A stretch of 64,000 bases of DNA from Plectosphaerella cucumerina. Taxonomy: Eukaryota; Ascomycota; Sordariomycetes; Glomerellales; Plectosphaerellaceae. Within the stretch, counting starts at the first letter, position 1; every line of letters starts with the position of its first letter. A model generated the notes under the pieces. The model worked only from the letters and a program-made list of their open reading frames with translations. It searched no databases and was not told the DNA's origin. Location of the stretch: NCBI GenBank assembly GCA_020746995.1, contig JAGPXD010000001.1, positions 2,108,001 through 2,172,000 on the forward strand, in the 5' to 3' direction. Made by a program: the position numbers and the translations under genes. Positions 1-10,052 of this stretch are shown one piece after another.

Positions 1-229
1 CACCTACGCCACGAGCGAAGATGGCCCACTCCGTGGGAGTGAGGAAGCGGTAGCGAACAGGCCGGGAGGATTTGTTGTGCCTCCGGGTTGGCTTCTCAGA
101 GGGAGGGGCGTTGTCGGCCGGATCGCCTGGTTGCTGTGGCTGTTCTGGAGCGGGCTGGCTCTTCGACTTGAAGTCGTCGAAGCGGATCGACGAGGTACCC
201 TGACCGAGGGGCGGACGAGTGGAATCCAT
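1..229 (-). CDS. 5' end of an unidentified protein gene, cut by the left edge
   Basis: On the minus strand an ATG at 229 opens a frame with no stop down to base 1. It encodes about 76 residues starting MDSTRPPLGQGTSSIRFDDF, then a hydrophilic Pro/Gln/Lys-rich stretch, ending near RYRFLTPTEWAIFARG. The last bases, read on the minus strand, are GTAGGTG, which could be a 5' splice donor, so the coding exon may end about 6 bases from the edge. No domain is recognisable. The gene would be divergent from TRM1 with about 620 bp between their starts. Composition looks protein-like rather than random, but without the rest of the gene this stays a probable call only. Confidence 0.45.
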   Translation of the reverse strand, partial: MDSTRPPLGQGTSSIRFDDFKSKSQPAPEQPQQPGDPADNAPPSEKPTRRHNKSSRPVRYRFLTPTEWAIFARGVG

Positions 230-849
230 CGAGGTAGGACTGTGTCAGTGAGTGTCGAAACGAGAGTGTGGTACCCAAAAAAAGTCAACCAGAGGTGAGA
301 CTGGTTGGTGATGAAGTAGTCGAAGAGAGAAAAGGAACAAGGAGAGGCTCCAGAAACGATGTCCTACTAGCTTGGCCGAGAGCAACATCATGGCTCCTGC
401 GGCGCCCGTCTCGGGAGGAAGGCAATGTGGGAAGGAGGTCCCAAGGATGGCATCTCACAGCAGGCGCCAGCTACTGTTGTACATCCGTGAGACGATCGAG
501 CTCAGAGAAGCACCTCAAATATTTAGTTTCGACTACCATTATCAGTCCAAAGTATCACTGCTGCTTTCGATTTGGTAGTCGAATTCGACCAACCGCGCAA
601 CACCGAGGATGATTGCATAAGACTGACCCATTGATTAAGCAGAACGAATGAGAACAGGCATACACTCGATTTAAAAAATGCACTAAATGAGACCGAAACC
701 ACCACGAGCAGCCGTTAGAGCGTGAAATGATGCTTCAGCAAGGGTGATGATGTTCAGGGGTAGGTCAGCAGCACCCAGTCGGCCTCACCGCTTTGACCAC
801 CTCCACGGCAGAATGTCAGCCCCACTAAAATTTCTAGACGGCTTCACTC
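230..849. other. Intergenic, probable divergent promoter
   Basis: This lies between the left-edge minus-strand gene and TRM1. Only short overlapping frames without recognisable protein features occur. I see no strong TATA box, RNA gene or repeat. Confidence 0.5.
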
Positions 850-3216
850 ATGACAACCGTAAAATTTCGCGCCAATATGTCGACTCGACTCACCTCATCC
901 GCGGTCGCAAATACATTCGCATCGGCCTCTGCGCGCCTTCATCTCGCTCACTACCCACACCAGAAGCGGATGTTTGCCTCGCAGTCCCTCAGGACGTTGC
1001 TACACTCGACAGCTCGCTCGAATTGGCGTGTCTCACCAACGCGCCTCACACCTGGGTCGAACATCTGGTCGGCTTCTCAGCAATACCTGGTCCCAGCTGC
1101 ACCGTCTGTTTACAGACGACACATGACCATGGCTTCCAACGGAGAAAAGGAGGCGACCGCGGCGGCCACGGGAGACGAGATCTTCACCTATGACGGCAAG
1201 GACTACAAGGGAGTTCGGGAGGGAAAGGCCACCATCCTCGTCCCCGCATCGGCCGTGAGCTCTGGCAAGGGCGGCGCGGCTGCGGTCCAGCAGGTTTTCT
1301 ACAACCCCATTCAGCAGTTCAACAGGGACCTCTCAGTGCTCGCCATTCGTGCCCACGGCGAGGAGCTGATGGAGAAGCGCCAGGAGATGTTGGAGAAGCG
1401 CAAGGCGAACCCTGGAGGCAAGCGGAGGGACAAGAAGCGGAGACGCCAGCAAGGAGACGAGGTCACCGAGAGGCCTGCCAAGGTCCAAGTTTCGGAGGGA
1501 GAAGACGGCGCGGTACAGGCCACGGAGACTGCCCAGGCACCAGTCGATGTGAACCAGGAGGCTACCGAAGCGAACGAGCCGACCGAGGCAGCCAAGGAGT
1601 CGGAAACGAAGGAGACCAAGGAGGAGGCTGGTCCGTCCGAGACACCGCCCAAGTTCACCATCCTAGACGCCCTGTCGGCTTCTGGACTGCGCGCGCTGCG
1701 ATACTCGCACGAGCTGCCGTTCGTCACTTCAGTCACGGCAAACGACCTCACAAAATCGGCGGCCGAGTCGATCAAGCTCAATGCCAAGCACAACGGCCTC
1801 GAGGACAAGATCCAAGTGACGCACGACGACGCCATCGCGCACATGTACCGGCGCATCGCCGACGACCTCTCGGATCGCGACGCGCGCGGCAAGCCGGGCA
1901 AGAAGAACAAGTACAACGTCATCGACCTGGACCCGTACGGCACGGCGTCGCCATTCCTCGACGCGGCAGTGCAGGCGGTGCGCGACGATGGCGGACTGCT
2001 GTGCGTTACGTGCACCGACGCCAGTCATTGGGCAGGCCACTGCTATGCCGAGAAGAGCTTCTCCCTGTACGGCGGCGTGCCGATTCGGGGACCGCATACG
2101 CACGAGGTCGGACTGCGAATCATTCTGCAGTCCATTGCCTCGGCGGCGGCGCGCCACGGGCTGCATATTGAGCCGGTGCTGTCTCTGTCCATCGACTTCT
2201 ACTGCAGGCTGTGGGTGCGGGTGCGGCAGAACCCGTCGGCCATCAGCTTCCTCGGTGGCAAGACGATGCTCATGTACCAGTGCTCGGGCTGCTCGTCGTG
2301 GGAGACTCAGTCGCTGGTCAGGACAAAGGTGGCGTCCAAGAAGAAGGGCAGCGGTCACTTCTTCAAGCATGGGCTCGCGCAGGCACCGCCGACGGACCAG
2401 AACTGCCGGCACTGCGACTCCAAGATGCACATTGCGGGCCCCATGTACGGCGGTCCGCTTCACAACGCCGACTTTGTGCAGCGCATGCTCGACTTGCTGC
2501 CAACGGCGGACAAGGCGGTGTACGGGACGCTGCCGCGCATCGAGGGCATGTTGACGACGGCACTGGAGGAGCTTCTGCCGGGGCCGGAGCCTCAGGGCGA
2601 CCTCGACCCCAAGGACGTGGAGATGGCAAAGATCGACCACTACCCGTTCTTTGTGCTGCCTTCGTTCCTGGCGGGCACGCTCAACTCGCAGTCGATCCCC
2701 GAGGCCCTGTTCAGGGGCGCGCTGAGCCACCTGGGATACCGTGCGACGCGCAGCCACTGCAAGCCGGGCAGCATCAAGACGGACGCGCCGTGGGATACCA
2801 TCTGGTTCATCATGCGCGAGTATGTGCGGCAAAAGGCACCGGTACGGCTGGACAGGGTCAAGCCGGGCTCGCCGGCGTATAAGCTGCTGGGCCTGGATAA
2901 GGCGGAGGAAGGGAAGGCGAAGGCGGTCGAGACAGTGGAGGGAGAGACGAAGAATGGTGAGGCGCAGGAGAGCAAGGAGACGGCCGAGAAGCAGCCCGCG
3001 GTGCAGGAGGTTGAGATGAAGGAGGTCGAAGCACAGGAGGGCGAGGCACAGGAGGGTGAGGAGCAGCTGTCGTCGGAGGCCGAGCTGCGCAAAACCCTCG
3101 TGTTTAACGATGCGCTGGCAAGGCTGGGCCGCGAGAGAGGCCAGAGGAAGCTGGTGCGGTACCAGTTCAACCCGGAGAAGAACTGGGGGCCCATGACGAG
3201 GGCGGCGGGCAAGTGA
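850..3216 (+). CDS. TRM1: tRNA (guanine(26)-N(2))-dimethyltransferase
   Basis: Trm1 makes N2,N2-dimethylguanosine at position 26 of cytosolic and mitochondrial tRNAs using S-adenosylmethionine. The single exon encodes 788 aa. Residues 1-92 are rich in Arg, Ser and Ala and lack acidic residues, like a mitochondrial presequence. A second Met (residue 92, base 1123) begins a shorter form without it. The methyltransferase core has DALSASGLRALRY (SAM site), VTANDL, and IDLDPYGTASPFLDA followed by CTDASHWAGHCYAEKSF. A Cys cluster follows: YQCSGC and CRHCDSKMHIAGP. The family motif GPMYGGPLHNADF is present. A Lys/Glu-rich insert near residues 180-260 and an acidic Glu/Gln-rich segment near the C-terminus make it longer than the yeast protein (about 570 aa). 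Identification is firm; which start is used for which compartment is inference. Confidence 0.95.
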   Translation: MTTVKFRANMSTRLTSSAVANTFASASARLHLAHYPHQKRMFASQSLRTLLHSTARSNWRVSPTRLTPGSNIWSASQQYLVPAAPSVYRRHMTMASNGEKEATAAATGDEIFTYDGKDYKGVREGKATILVPASAVSSGKGGAAAVQQVFYNPIQQFNRDLSVLAIRAHGEELMEKRQEMLEKRKANPGGKRRDKKRRRQQGDEVTERPAKVQVSEGEDGAVQATETAQAPVDVNQEATEANEPTEAAKESETKETKEEAGPSETPPKFTILDALSASGLRALRYSHELPFVTSVTANDLTKSAAESIKLNAKHNGLEDKIQVTHDDAIAHMYRRIADDLSDRDARGKPGKKNKYNVIDLDPYGTASPFLDAAVQAVRDDGGLLCVTCTDASHWAGHCYAEKSFSLYGGVPIRGPHTHEVGLRIILQSIASAAARHGLHIEPVLSLSIDFYCRLWVRVRQNPSAISFLGGKTMLMYQCSGCSSWETQSLVRTKVASKKKGSGHFFKHGLAQAPPTDQNCRHCDSKMHIAGPMYGGPLHNADFVQRMLDLLPTADKAVYGTLPRIEGMLTTALEELLPGPEPQGDLDPKDVEMAKIDHYPFFVLPSFLAGTLNSQSIPEALFRGALSHLGYRATRSHCKPGSIKTDAPWDTIWFIMREYVRQKAPVRLDRVKPGSPAYKLLGLDKAEEGKAKAVETVEGETKNGEAQESKETAEKQPAVQEVEMKEVEAQEGEAQEGEEQLSSEAELRKTLVFNDALARLGRERGQRKLVRYQFNPEKNWGPMTRAAGK

Positions 3217-3750
3217 GGGCCCCGAGCATCGTTCAGCTGATAGCCTTTGCTTTTGTCGAAATCTCACGATGATTAGGTACTGGTGTGTTTGACCATGTAG
3301 GTCTTTCCTCCTCCCGTTGACCCTAGGTTATGCCTTCCATGTTCCCTCGATGACCTCCCATCCTGCTGCAATAGGAAGGCACGACCGACCCGATAGCTCC
3401 TTCCAGCGATCATCCTCCATTAATCAGCGGCAGGCGGGGAAGGGCCAGCACTGAAGACAACCCCGCCTCATCCGACAGGAACCACCACATCCCGTTACAC
3501 AGGTGGTCGGTCCGCCGGCCTGGAAATAACGCAATCGTTCGCAATGGATGCTGACCTCGCATCGGGTTCCATCGCGCCCGGGAAGCACGTGTTTGACTCA
3601 CTCGGCGTTCATATCAATCCGTCAGCTCACGCCCTCGACCGAGCCTCTTAAATATCTGCAGAAGCCCGCCATTGCTGCCCGCATTTCCTGCCCTGCATTC
3701 TGCGCATCGCCACCTCCGCACACTGCAGCGCTTCAACCCCTGTCAGCGCC
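3217..3750. other. Intergenic, TRM1 terminator and lipid-kinase promoter
   Basis: No gene is seen. A CACGTG E-box, a TGACTCA site and an AT-rich TATA-like stretch (about 3647) precede the next start codon. Confidence 0.5.
3586..3600 (+). promoter_or_regulatory. CACGTG E-box next to TGACTCA (Gcn4/CpcA-type) site
   Basis: CACGTG lies at 3586-3591 and TGACTCA at 3594-3600, about 150-165 bp upstream of the lipid-kinase ATG. These are the consensus sites of bHLH factors and of the fungal Gcn4/CpcA bZIP factor. The match is exact, but such short sites occur by chance, so function is only suggested by position. Confidence 0.3.
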
Positions 3751-5280
3751 ATGGTTCAGGTCGACCTACAGCAGGAGCTGGACTCTCGCCAGCAGCCACC
3801 TCCCGATAGCCAAACACTCCGGCGACGAGACGATGGACTGCTTGTCTACACGGGCGCCGATGGCGAGATTCTGATACCCTCCGGAGAGATCATTGGCATC
3901 CTGAGCCGTACATCTGGGTACACCGTAATTCAGCTGGAGGAGACCCCCGACGACGCCGAGACGGCGTACCGCCTCCACACGTCCGCAGTGGAAGACGCGG
4001 ACACGGAATTGCTGGACAGGCATCTTGTCCGACAAGTCCCGGAGTTCCTGCAGGACGGGCATGAGCTACAAATTGTCGTGTCCACCAAGTCAGGCACAGG
4101 ACTTGCGCTGAAGTTTTGGGAAGCTGTTGTGAAGCCGCTGCTGGTGCTCCTGGCTGGCGAGCAGCAGAGCAAGGGGGCCTCCGAGGACCATCATCTGCTC
4201 ATCACGCAATCGGCGCAGAGCGTGAAAGACTTTGCCAGAGGTCGCTGGGCCCGGAGACATGCTGCTGCAGAGGCGGAAGGCTCGGTGCCGGTCCCAGAGA
4301 CCATCATCCTCCTCAGTGGCGACGGCGGCGTCGTTGATCTTCTGAACGGCTCCGACGACGAGACGCAATCCGCAGATGCAGCCCCGATATCCCTCCCCAC
4401 CATCGCTCTTCTCCCGCTCGGCACCGCCAACGCCCTCTTCCACTCACTGCACAAGCCTCTCTACATTTCGTCCGCCCAAGACGGCGCCGGCGCACCTGCA
4501 TCGCCCCTCGCATTAGCTCTTCGCACCCTCATCCGCGGCCGTCCCGCCCCTTTACCCTCCTTCCGCGCAGACTTCACCCCTGGGTCCCGTCTCGTCTCCT
4601 ACTCTCCCAACGAAGGCGCTGAGGGCTCCGAGGAATCCAGCATCAGTCGGCACGACACAGCCGTCTCCCATCTCTACGGTGCCATCGTCGCCAGCCACGG
4701 ATTCCACGCCCAGCTCGTTTGGGAAAGCGATACCCCAGAATACCGCCGCCACGGCTCAAGCCGCTTCGGCATGGTCGCCGCTGAGCTTCTGCGCGAGAGC
4801 CACCCATACCGTGCTGACGTGAGTATCTCACCACCAGCCGGTGATGCCAACGCAGACGTCAGGACCATCAAGCCGCCAACAGCCTCCACGACACATGCCA
4901 CGTCCGACGTACCGTCTACCTTCAGCTACATTCTTGCCACACTCGTTTCCAACCTCGAGCGAACTTTTACAATCTCTCCAGCGAGCCGTCCGCTCGAAAA
5001 CGACCTTCGTCTGGTCCACTTCGGTGACGTTGGCGGCGAACGCACGATGGACATTATGAAGGCCGCATACGACGAGGGCAAGCACATCGATCTGCCGGAA
5101 GTCGGGTACGAGAGGGTAGGCGGATTGACTGTGCGCATTCTGGAGGAGGACGCACGCTGGCGCAAGGTGTGTATCGACGGGACCATTGTCGAGATACCAC
5201 AGGGTGGTGAGATGCGTGTGAGCAGGGTCGAGAAAGCCCTGTTCGGAATCCTGGTCGATCAGAGCATTCTCACCCCGTGA
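3751..5280 (+). CDS. Diacylglycerol/sphingoid-base lipid kinase (DAGKc domain)
   Basis: This single-exon 509-aa protein carries a DAGK catalytic domain, which phosphorylates a lipid hydroxyl (diacylglycerol, sphingoid base or ceramide) with ATP. Visible motifs are QIVVSTKSGTGLALKFW at the domain start (about residue 110), the nucleotide-binding glycine loop LLSGDGGVVDLLNG (about 185), and LPLGTANALFHSL (about 225), matching the family's sG-D-G-x-x-x-x-x-x-N-G and P-x-G-T-x-N blocks. The C-terminal half has VDGTIVEIPQGGEMRV-like sequence, corresponding to the IDGE block near the end of YegS/SphK-type kinases. The glycine loop reads SGDGG, closer to sphingosine-kinase SGDGx than to GGDGT. No signal peptide or transmembrane segment is evident. 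The exact substrate cannot be read from sequence. The 3' end faces the ABCF gene with 96 bp between stop codons. Confidence 0.85.
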   Translation: MVQVDLQQELDSRQQPPPDSQTLRRRDDGLLVYTGADGEILIPSGEIIGILSRTSGYTVIQLEETPDDAETAYRLHTSAVEDADTELLDRHLVRQVPEFLQDGHELQIVVSTKSGTGLALKFWEAVVKPLLVLLAGEQQSKGASEDHHLLITQSAQSVKDFARGRWARRHAAAEAEGSVPVPETIILLSGDGGVVDLLNGSDDETQSADAAPISLPTIALLPLGTANALFHSLHKPLYISSAQDGAGAPASPLALALRTLIRGRPAPLPSFRADFTPGSRLVSYSPNEGAEGSEESSISRHDTAVSHLYGAIVASHGFHAQLVWESDTPEYRRHGSSRFGMVAAELLRESHPYRADVSISPPAGDANADVRTIKPPTASTTHATSDVPSTFSYILATLVSNLERTFTISPASRPLENDLRLVHFGDVGGERTMDIMKAAYDEGKHIDLPEVGYERVGGLTVRILEEDARWRKVCIDGTIVEIPQGGEMRVSRVEKALFGILVDQSILTP

Positions 5281-5376
5281 GCAGGAGGCATGGAAGATGA
5301 TATGACACGCACACGAAGATGACGGGACTGCACCATAGACGGCTGGTTTTCTCGCTTTTCTTTAGATCTGGACACG

Positions 5377-7706
5377 TCATCCCAACAGTTTGGCCACCCG
5401 CTTCTCCAGGCTCTTTTCAAACTCTTCTGTGCCCCTTTCCAGCTTGGTCAGCTTCGCCGCGCGCAGCTTGTACACGGTGCGCTTCCTCGGAGTCTCGTCG
5501 TCGTCATCCTCACTATCATCTTCGTCATCTTCGAGCTCATCCCGGAGCCCTTCGACGGCGCCCTTCATGAACCATCGGTCGTGAGTGACGAGGACGATGG
5601 CGCCCTCCCAGTCCCTCAGCGCCTCGCGCATGGCCGTGACCGTCTCGTAGTCGAGGTGGGTGGTGACCTCGTCCAGCACCAGGAGGTGTGGACGGCGCCA
5701 GAGCAGTCGGGCGAGCTCGCATCGGACGAGCTGACCCCCTGAGAGCTTGGTCAGGGGCACGTCAGACGCGACGCGGCCCGGCAGACCGAGGGCGCCGAGC
5801 ATGCCTCGCAGCTCGCCCTCGTCTAGGGCTGCTTCAACCTCGAGAGTGAGCAGCGAGAGCGCTGTCAATGACGGATCGGCGCGTCCCATGGCCTGCAGAG
5901 CCTCGACAGCGTGTTGCGAGTAGTAGCCCATTCTCAACCGGGGATGTGCCGTGACTGAGCCCGAAGTGGGCTTGGACTGGTCCACGAGCAGCTTGACGAG
6001 GGTGGATTTGCCGGCACCGTTGAGCCCTAGGATGCCAACGCGGTCGCCCATGTGAACGGAGAGGCTGACGTCCTCGAGAACTAGTGGCGGCAACGGTGCC
6101 CCCCTCGCCCTCGCCTTGGCCGCAGGATAACGGAAATTGACGCCTTCAACGGAAAGGAGGGCGCCAGGAAAGCGCAGGTCCAGGGGCTCGGGCATGATGA
6201 AGCTGACGCCGCGTTCCTCCGGAGGGATGTCGATGTCATCGCGGGCCGTGAGGTGGTATCCCACGAGGTCGCGGTTGAGCTTGAACCTGCCGCCCTTTGC
6301 GCTGACCTGCAGCCCCCAGCGGTCGTCAAGCTTCTTCTGGCGCGACTTTGCCTGGCGCAGCTTGTTCTGGTCGTCGTTCGCCTTTCCCGCCTGCTTGTTG
6401 TTGGTGATGCTCTGCTGGATGTGGGCCTTTTGCTTGTCCTGGGCCTCCTTCATCTTGGTCAGGTAGAGGCGCTTCTCGGACTGGGAGGACTCGTAGGTGG
6501 GGAGGTCGCCGTGGAAATAGGTCAGCTGCTTGTCCTTGAGCATGAGGAGGTCGGTGCAGAGGGTGATGAAGTCGCGGTCGTGGGAGACGAGGATGAGCGT
6601 CGGGGCGCTGTCGTCGTCCTCGAGGGACTGGAGGTACTTTTGCAGCCAGATGATGCCCAGGAGGTCGAGGAAGTTTGTGGGCTCGTCGAGGATGAGGATG
6701 TCTGTTTCGGCTAGGAGGGCGGAGGCGAGGGCGGTGCGCATTCGCCAGCCGCCTGAGAGGCTTGATACTGGCTTGGCCATGTAGGCGTCTGTGAAGCCTA
6801 GGCCGCTCAGGATCTTCTTGGCGCTCGACTCGATCTCGGCGATCCGGGTAGGCTCGATCTGCAGCTGCAGCTCGGCCAGCATATCGACGGCCTCCTGGGT
6901 CTCGTCCTTGATCGTCTCGGGAGAGATGTCGTCGACGGGCTGGTCGATCAACACCTTGGACTCTGCTGTTACCTTCTCAAAAGCGACAAGGGCCTTGCGG
7001 GCAGCCATGCCCCTGGCACCGCTGCGAAGCCTCGCGTCCTTGTCCAGCTGGAATAGGCGCTTGAGGTTCCTCTCGTGCCGGATTTGACGGAGGGCGCGGA
7101 TCGGGCCGACGGGATCACTGGTCTCTACGCCGGCCGACAAGGCCCTCATGTCCTGCTCGACATCGGACTTTGCAGTGGCGCGCTCGATGACCTCCTCCAG
7201 CACGGTCCGTCCCTGGACTGCCTCGGGGCCAGAGGCTGCGGCGCCATCCTGCGGTGGCAGGTCGGTGTTGGCATCCTGGGCGTCTGTTTGCTGAAGGATG
7301 GAGATGCGCGTCTCCTCGGGGATGCCGGGGATGAGCTTCTCGGAGATGGCCTTGAGTAGGGTTGACTTTCCGGAGCCGTTCCTGCCGACGAGAGCATAGC
7401 GCTGGCCGGCCTTGAGACGGAGCTTGGCATCGTTCAGAATCTCGAGGCCTTCGCTCTTGGCCTTGGCTTTGGACTTTGCCTTGAGACCCGAGGGCTTCTT
7501 GTCACCTGTGGCGGCCGTTTTATCAGCCGCCGTCACGGTGATGTTCAGGCCTTCAATGTCAAGCTGTGCGGGGTCAGCCAAGCTCTTTGAGGGGAGGATG
7601 TCAATAGAGTGGCTACCTCTCGATAATCGGCATTCTTGATATCGAATCTCGTCTGCTTGCTGGTGCAGAGGATCGTAGCGACCGACTCGGACGCGATCGA
7701 CGTCAT
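5377..7706 (-). CDS. ABCF-family ATPase (two ABC domains, no membrane domain)
   Basis: The proposed CDS is complement(join(5377..7563,7617..7706)), 758 aa. The 30-residue first exon (MTSIASESVATILCTSKQTR...) joins at phase 0 across a 53-nt intron with a GTAGCC donor, CTGAC branch and CACAG acceptor. ABC1 shows Walker A GRNGSGKST, signature LSGGWRMR and Walker B LILDEPTNFLD. ABC2 shows GLNGAGKST, LSGGQLVR and LLVLDEVTTHLD. A Lys/Gln-rich linker lies between the two domains, as in ABCF proteins, and the C-terminus is charged. ABCF proteins such as Gcn20, Arb1 and New1 act on ribosomes or translation rather than transport. The length matches Gcn20 (about 750 aa), but the N-terminus does not look like Gcn20, so no ortholog is assigned. 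In ABC2 the usual DEPTNHLD is DEVTTHLD. An open frame continues upstream to 8370 but lacks protein-like content. Confidence 0.9.
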
Positions 7707-8260
7707 CGTGGGATACTGTGGAGATTGCGAGGGTGTACAGGGGCAGATGTACAGAAAAGGTGAAAAAAGGGGTTCGCTCTACGGCACTCGGGCAATTGAT
7801 CTCGTCACATTGGTGATGATTTGGGGTCCTTGTTTTGAGAACCTGTGCGACGGACGGGCTTGATTTATTAAAAGTTGGCATGCCCTGCGAAGAGGGAAAA
7901 GAGCACGGCGCCATTGGGCAATGGATGGAGTTGAGGGGTTCAATTCTTGGCCGCGGTTCAGCTTGTGGTGCCGTCCGATTAGGACAAGATGGGAGGCGAA
8001 CGAGTCGGGTCGCCGCCAAGCCCTGTGGAAGTACACAGGTACCGCCGGTACAGTCGATACTTTGCTGTGTCGCAGCGCAACGGGGCTTTCCTGGCCCACA
8101 CCCGCGACGCCCAGCGGAGTTCCAGTGAGTCACGCCGACCGGCGAAGAGCCATTCAGCGTCTGCCATGCCGATCGCACCTTCCCCGACAGCAACAGTCTG
8201 GTCTCCAACGGGTTTGCGCCAGGAACCTGTCCCATTCTAGGCGGGAAGTCGCAAGCCCCC
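7707..8260. other. Intergenic, ABCF promoter and SET-gene 3' region
   Basis: This separates the ABCF start (minus strand, 7706) from the stop of the SET gene (8261). The open frame that runs through it on the minus strand is a chance extension. No RNA gene or repeat is recognised. Confidence 0.5.
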
Positions 8261-9483
8261 TCATCGGGCATATTCGTGCATCTCGGCCTCTTTTCTCGCC
8301 CATCTCTCAGCCACGATATTGCTTCCATCCCGCATCGCTGCCAACGTCGCCAAACGGTATGCCATGGCATGGTACTCGACCAGTCCCTCGTCTTCCACCA
8401 GGCGAACCAGCCGCCTGGCCTTCGTCATCACGCTCCCTGATGATGCCGGATCAGAGAGCGCGCCATTGAGCTCCCGTGCGAGATTGGACATTTCTAGCCT
8501 TTCGGCATCGCCCTCATGAGCATTACACGCCTCGCATTGGCATTTGAAGCCGTACTGCGCCAGACGCGCCCGTCGCCCTGCCGTCGCCTCGATCAAAGGC
8601 ACATACGTGACAGTGATCTCCTCTCCGGCTGCGATGTCCCGCCCAGCCCAGATGACCCGCGCACCTCTGGAGTCGCTGAAGGTGTTGACCGTGTTCGGCC
8701 GACACGAGTGGTTGATCTTGGCGATCCTGGGGAAGATGCCCACTACAACATGCGGAGTCAGTAATTTCCTTTTACGGACGTCTCAGGAGTCATCGGGAGT
8801 CTGTCTTGGGAGTCGTTGCAGTAGCAGCACGTGGTAGCCACGTGGCAAGGCAAACGACTCGCGAGACAGACTCCAACAACTCCTGACACAGCCTAATACG
8901 GCAATAAAGAGCTCGGGGGTAACGGTACCGCGACCGTCCGGCATGGTGTAGGCGTTGCTGATGAAGATGTGTAGCGCTCTGCTCCCCGCCGAGCCGGTCG
9001 GACGATGCTCATGGCATGCCAGATACTCCTCTCTTGATGTCGCGTTGAGACGGCGAAATGATGCCTCCACTGCGTCCTGCAGCGCCCCTATCGCGTAGCC
9101 CTTGTCGGCGTGGAAACGGCCTGGGTTGATGGCGAACATGGGCTCTTCCACAAGCACATGAGTGCCCTTGTCGATGTTGCGGGCAGCGAACAAGCCGAGC
9201 CCCCTGTCGACCGTCTGTTCCACAGTCCACAGCCCATCCGGTGATTGAAGATCTGCTCGCGTCAGTCGGTTGAACCTTGCGCCATGGAGAACAACGTACT
9301 CAAGCCATACTGTCGACGATACTCAGCAAACTCGTCACCCTTGGCACATGCTTGCACATGTACCGCAAAGGGTAGCATGGCGTCCCGCGAGCTTGTAGAT
9401 CGATCGGCACCACCATCGATATCACGGCTCCGAGCCGTCCCGGAACCGAAAAGGAGGAGCATCACCAATGTGCCCAGCATCAT
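8261..9483 (-). CDS. SET-domain protein with N-terminal signal peptide
   Basis: The proposed CDS is complement(join(8261..8742,8890..9252,9300..9483)), 342 aa. Intron 1 (47 nt, GTACGT donor, CTGAC branch) joins RRQYGL to NLQSPDGLW. Intron 2 (147 nt, GTGTCA donor, TTACTGAC branch, GTAG acceptor) joins AVLG to LGIFPRIAKINHSC. The N-terminus MMLGTLVMLLLFGSGTARS looks like a secretion signal. The SET core shows RGLGLFAARNIDKG, then RIAKINHSCRPNT, GEEITVTYV and a post-SET Cys block (CQCEAC). SET proteins are usually SAM-dependent lysine methyltransferases. Filamentous fungi carry many small SMYD/SET5-like members of unknown role, some with predicted signal peptides. Whether this one is secreted, vacuolar or mis-started upstream is not settled. 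No catalytic block is obviously missing. Confidence 0.8.
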
Positions 9484-10052
9484 CTTGACTGATGTTTGTG
9501 GAAAAAGCCATCGTCAGATTCGGGAAACGAGCTCAACTGCCCCCTATTGACACCGAGCTAGGGGCACCGAGACGTTCCAAGTGAAACGCCTACTTGCTTG
9601 GTTTGGCCCTACCCCGCAGATCGACGGACCTTGACCACACCTCATCACATGCAATTCAAGATCCAGGGCGATGTACTTCCACGTTCAACATTCCATCTGA
9701 GAGGTATCGAAAAACGCCGACAACACCTTGCAGCAACAACTTATACTGCACTAACAACAACAATCCCTGGCGAAGACCTTGGGTGGATATCCAACATGCC
9801 CATCTGTTAGAAAGCATGCCCTGACTCGAACAGAGAACAGAAGAGAAATCTGTACCTTGCTGGGGGAGAGGGGGTTCAGGGGATCGACAAACGAAAAAAC
9901 GACGTACCGGCCTTTGGAATGGCAACTGCCTCGGACAATAGCAATGAAGCCCGATCGTCCGTCATTGGCGTGGCTCTCCTTGGTCGGTTTCTGCTCAGCT
10001 TCAGTCCTCGGCCTGGCAGCGGGACTTGAAGTTGTCGACACTTTGACGCAGA
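9484..10052. other. Intergenic, SET-gene promoter and MFS 3' region
   Basis: No convincing coding frame or RNA gene is present between the SET start and the MFS stop. Confidence 0.5.

Noticed and set aside
7710..8370. Upstream extension of the ABCF reading frame to 8370 (997 aa)
   Set aside because: The extension lacks ABC-like sequence. A 53-nt intron with good signals joins the body to a short first exon starting at 7706 and keeps the frame.
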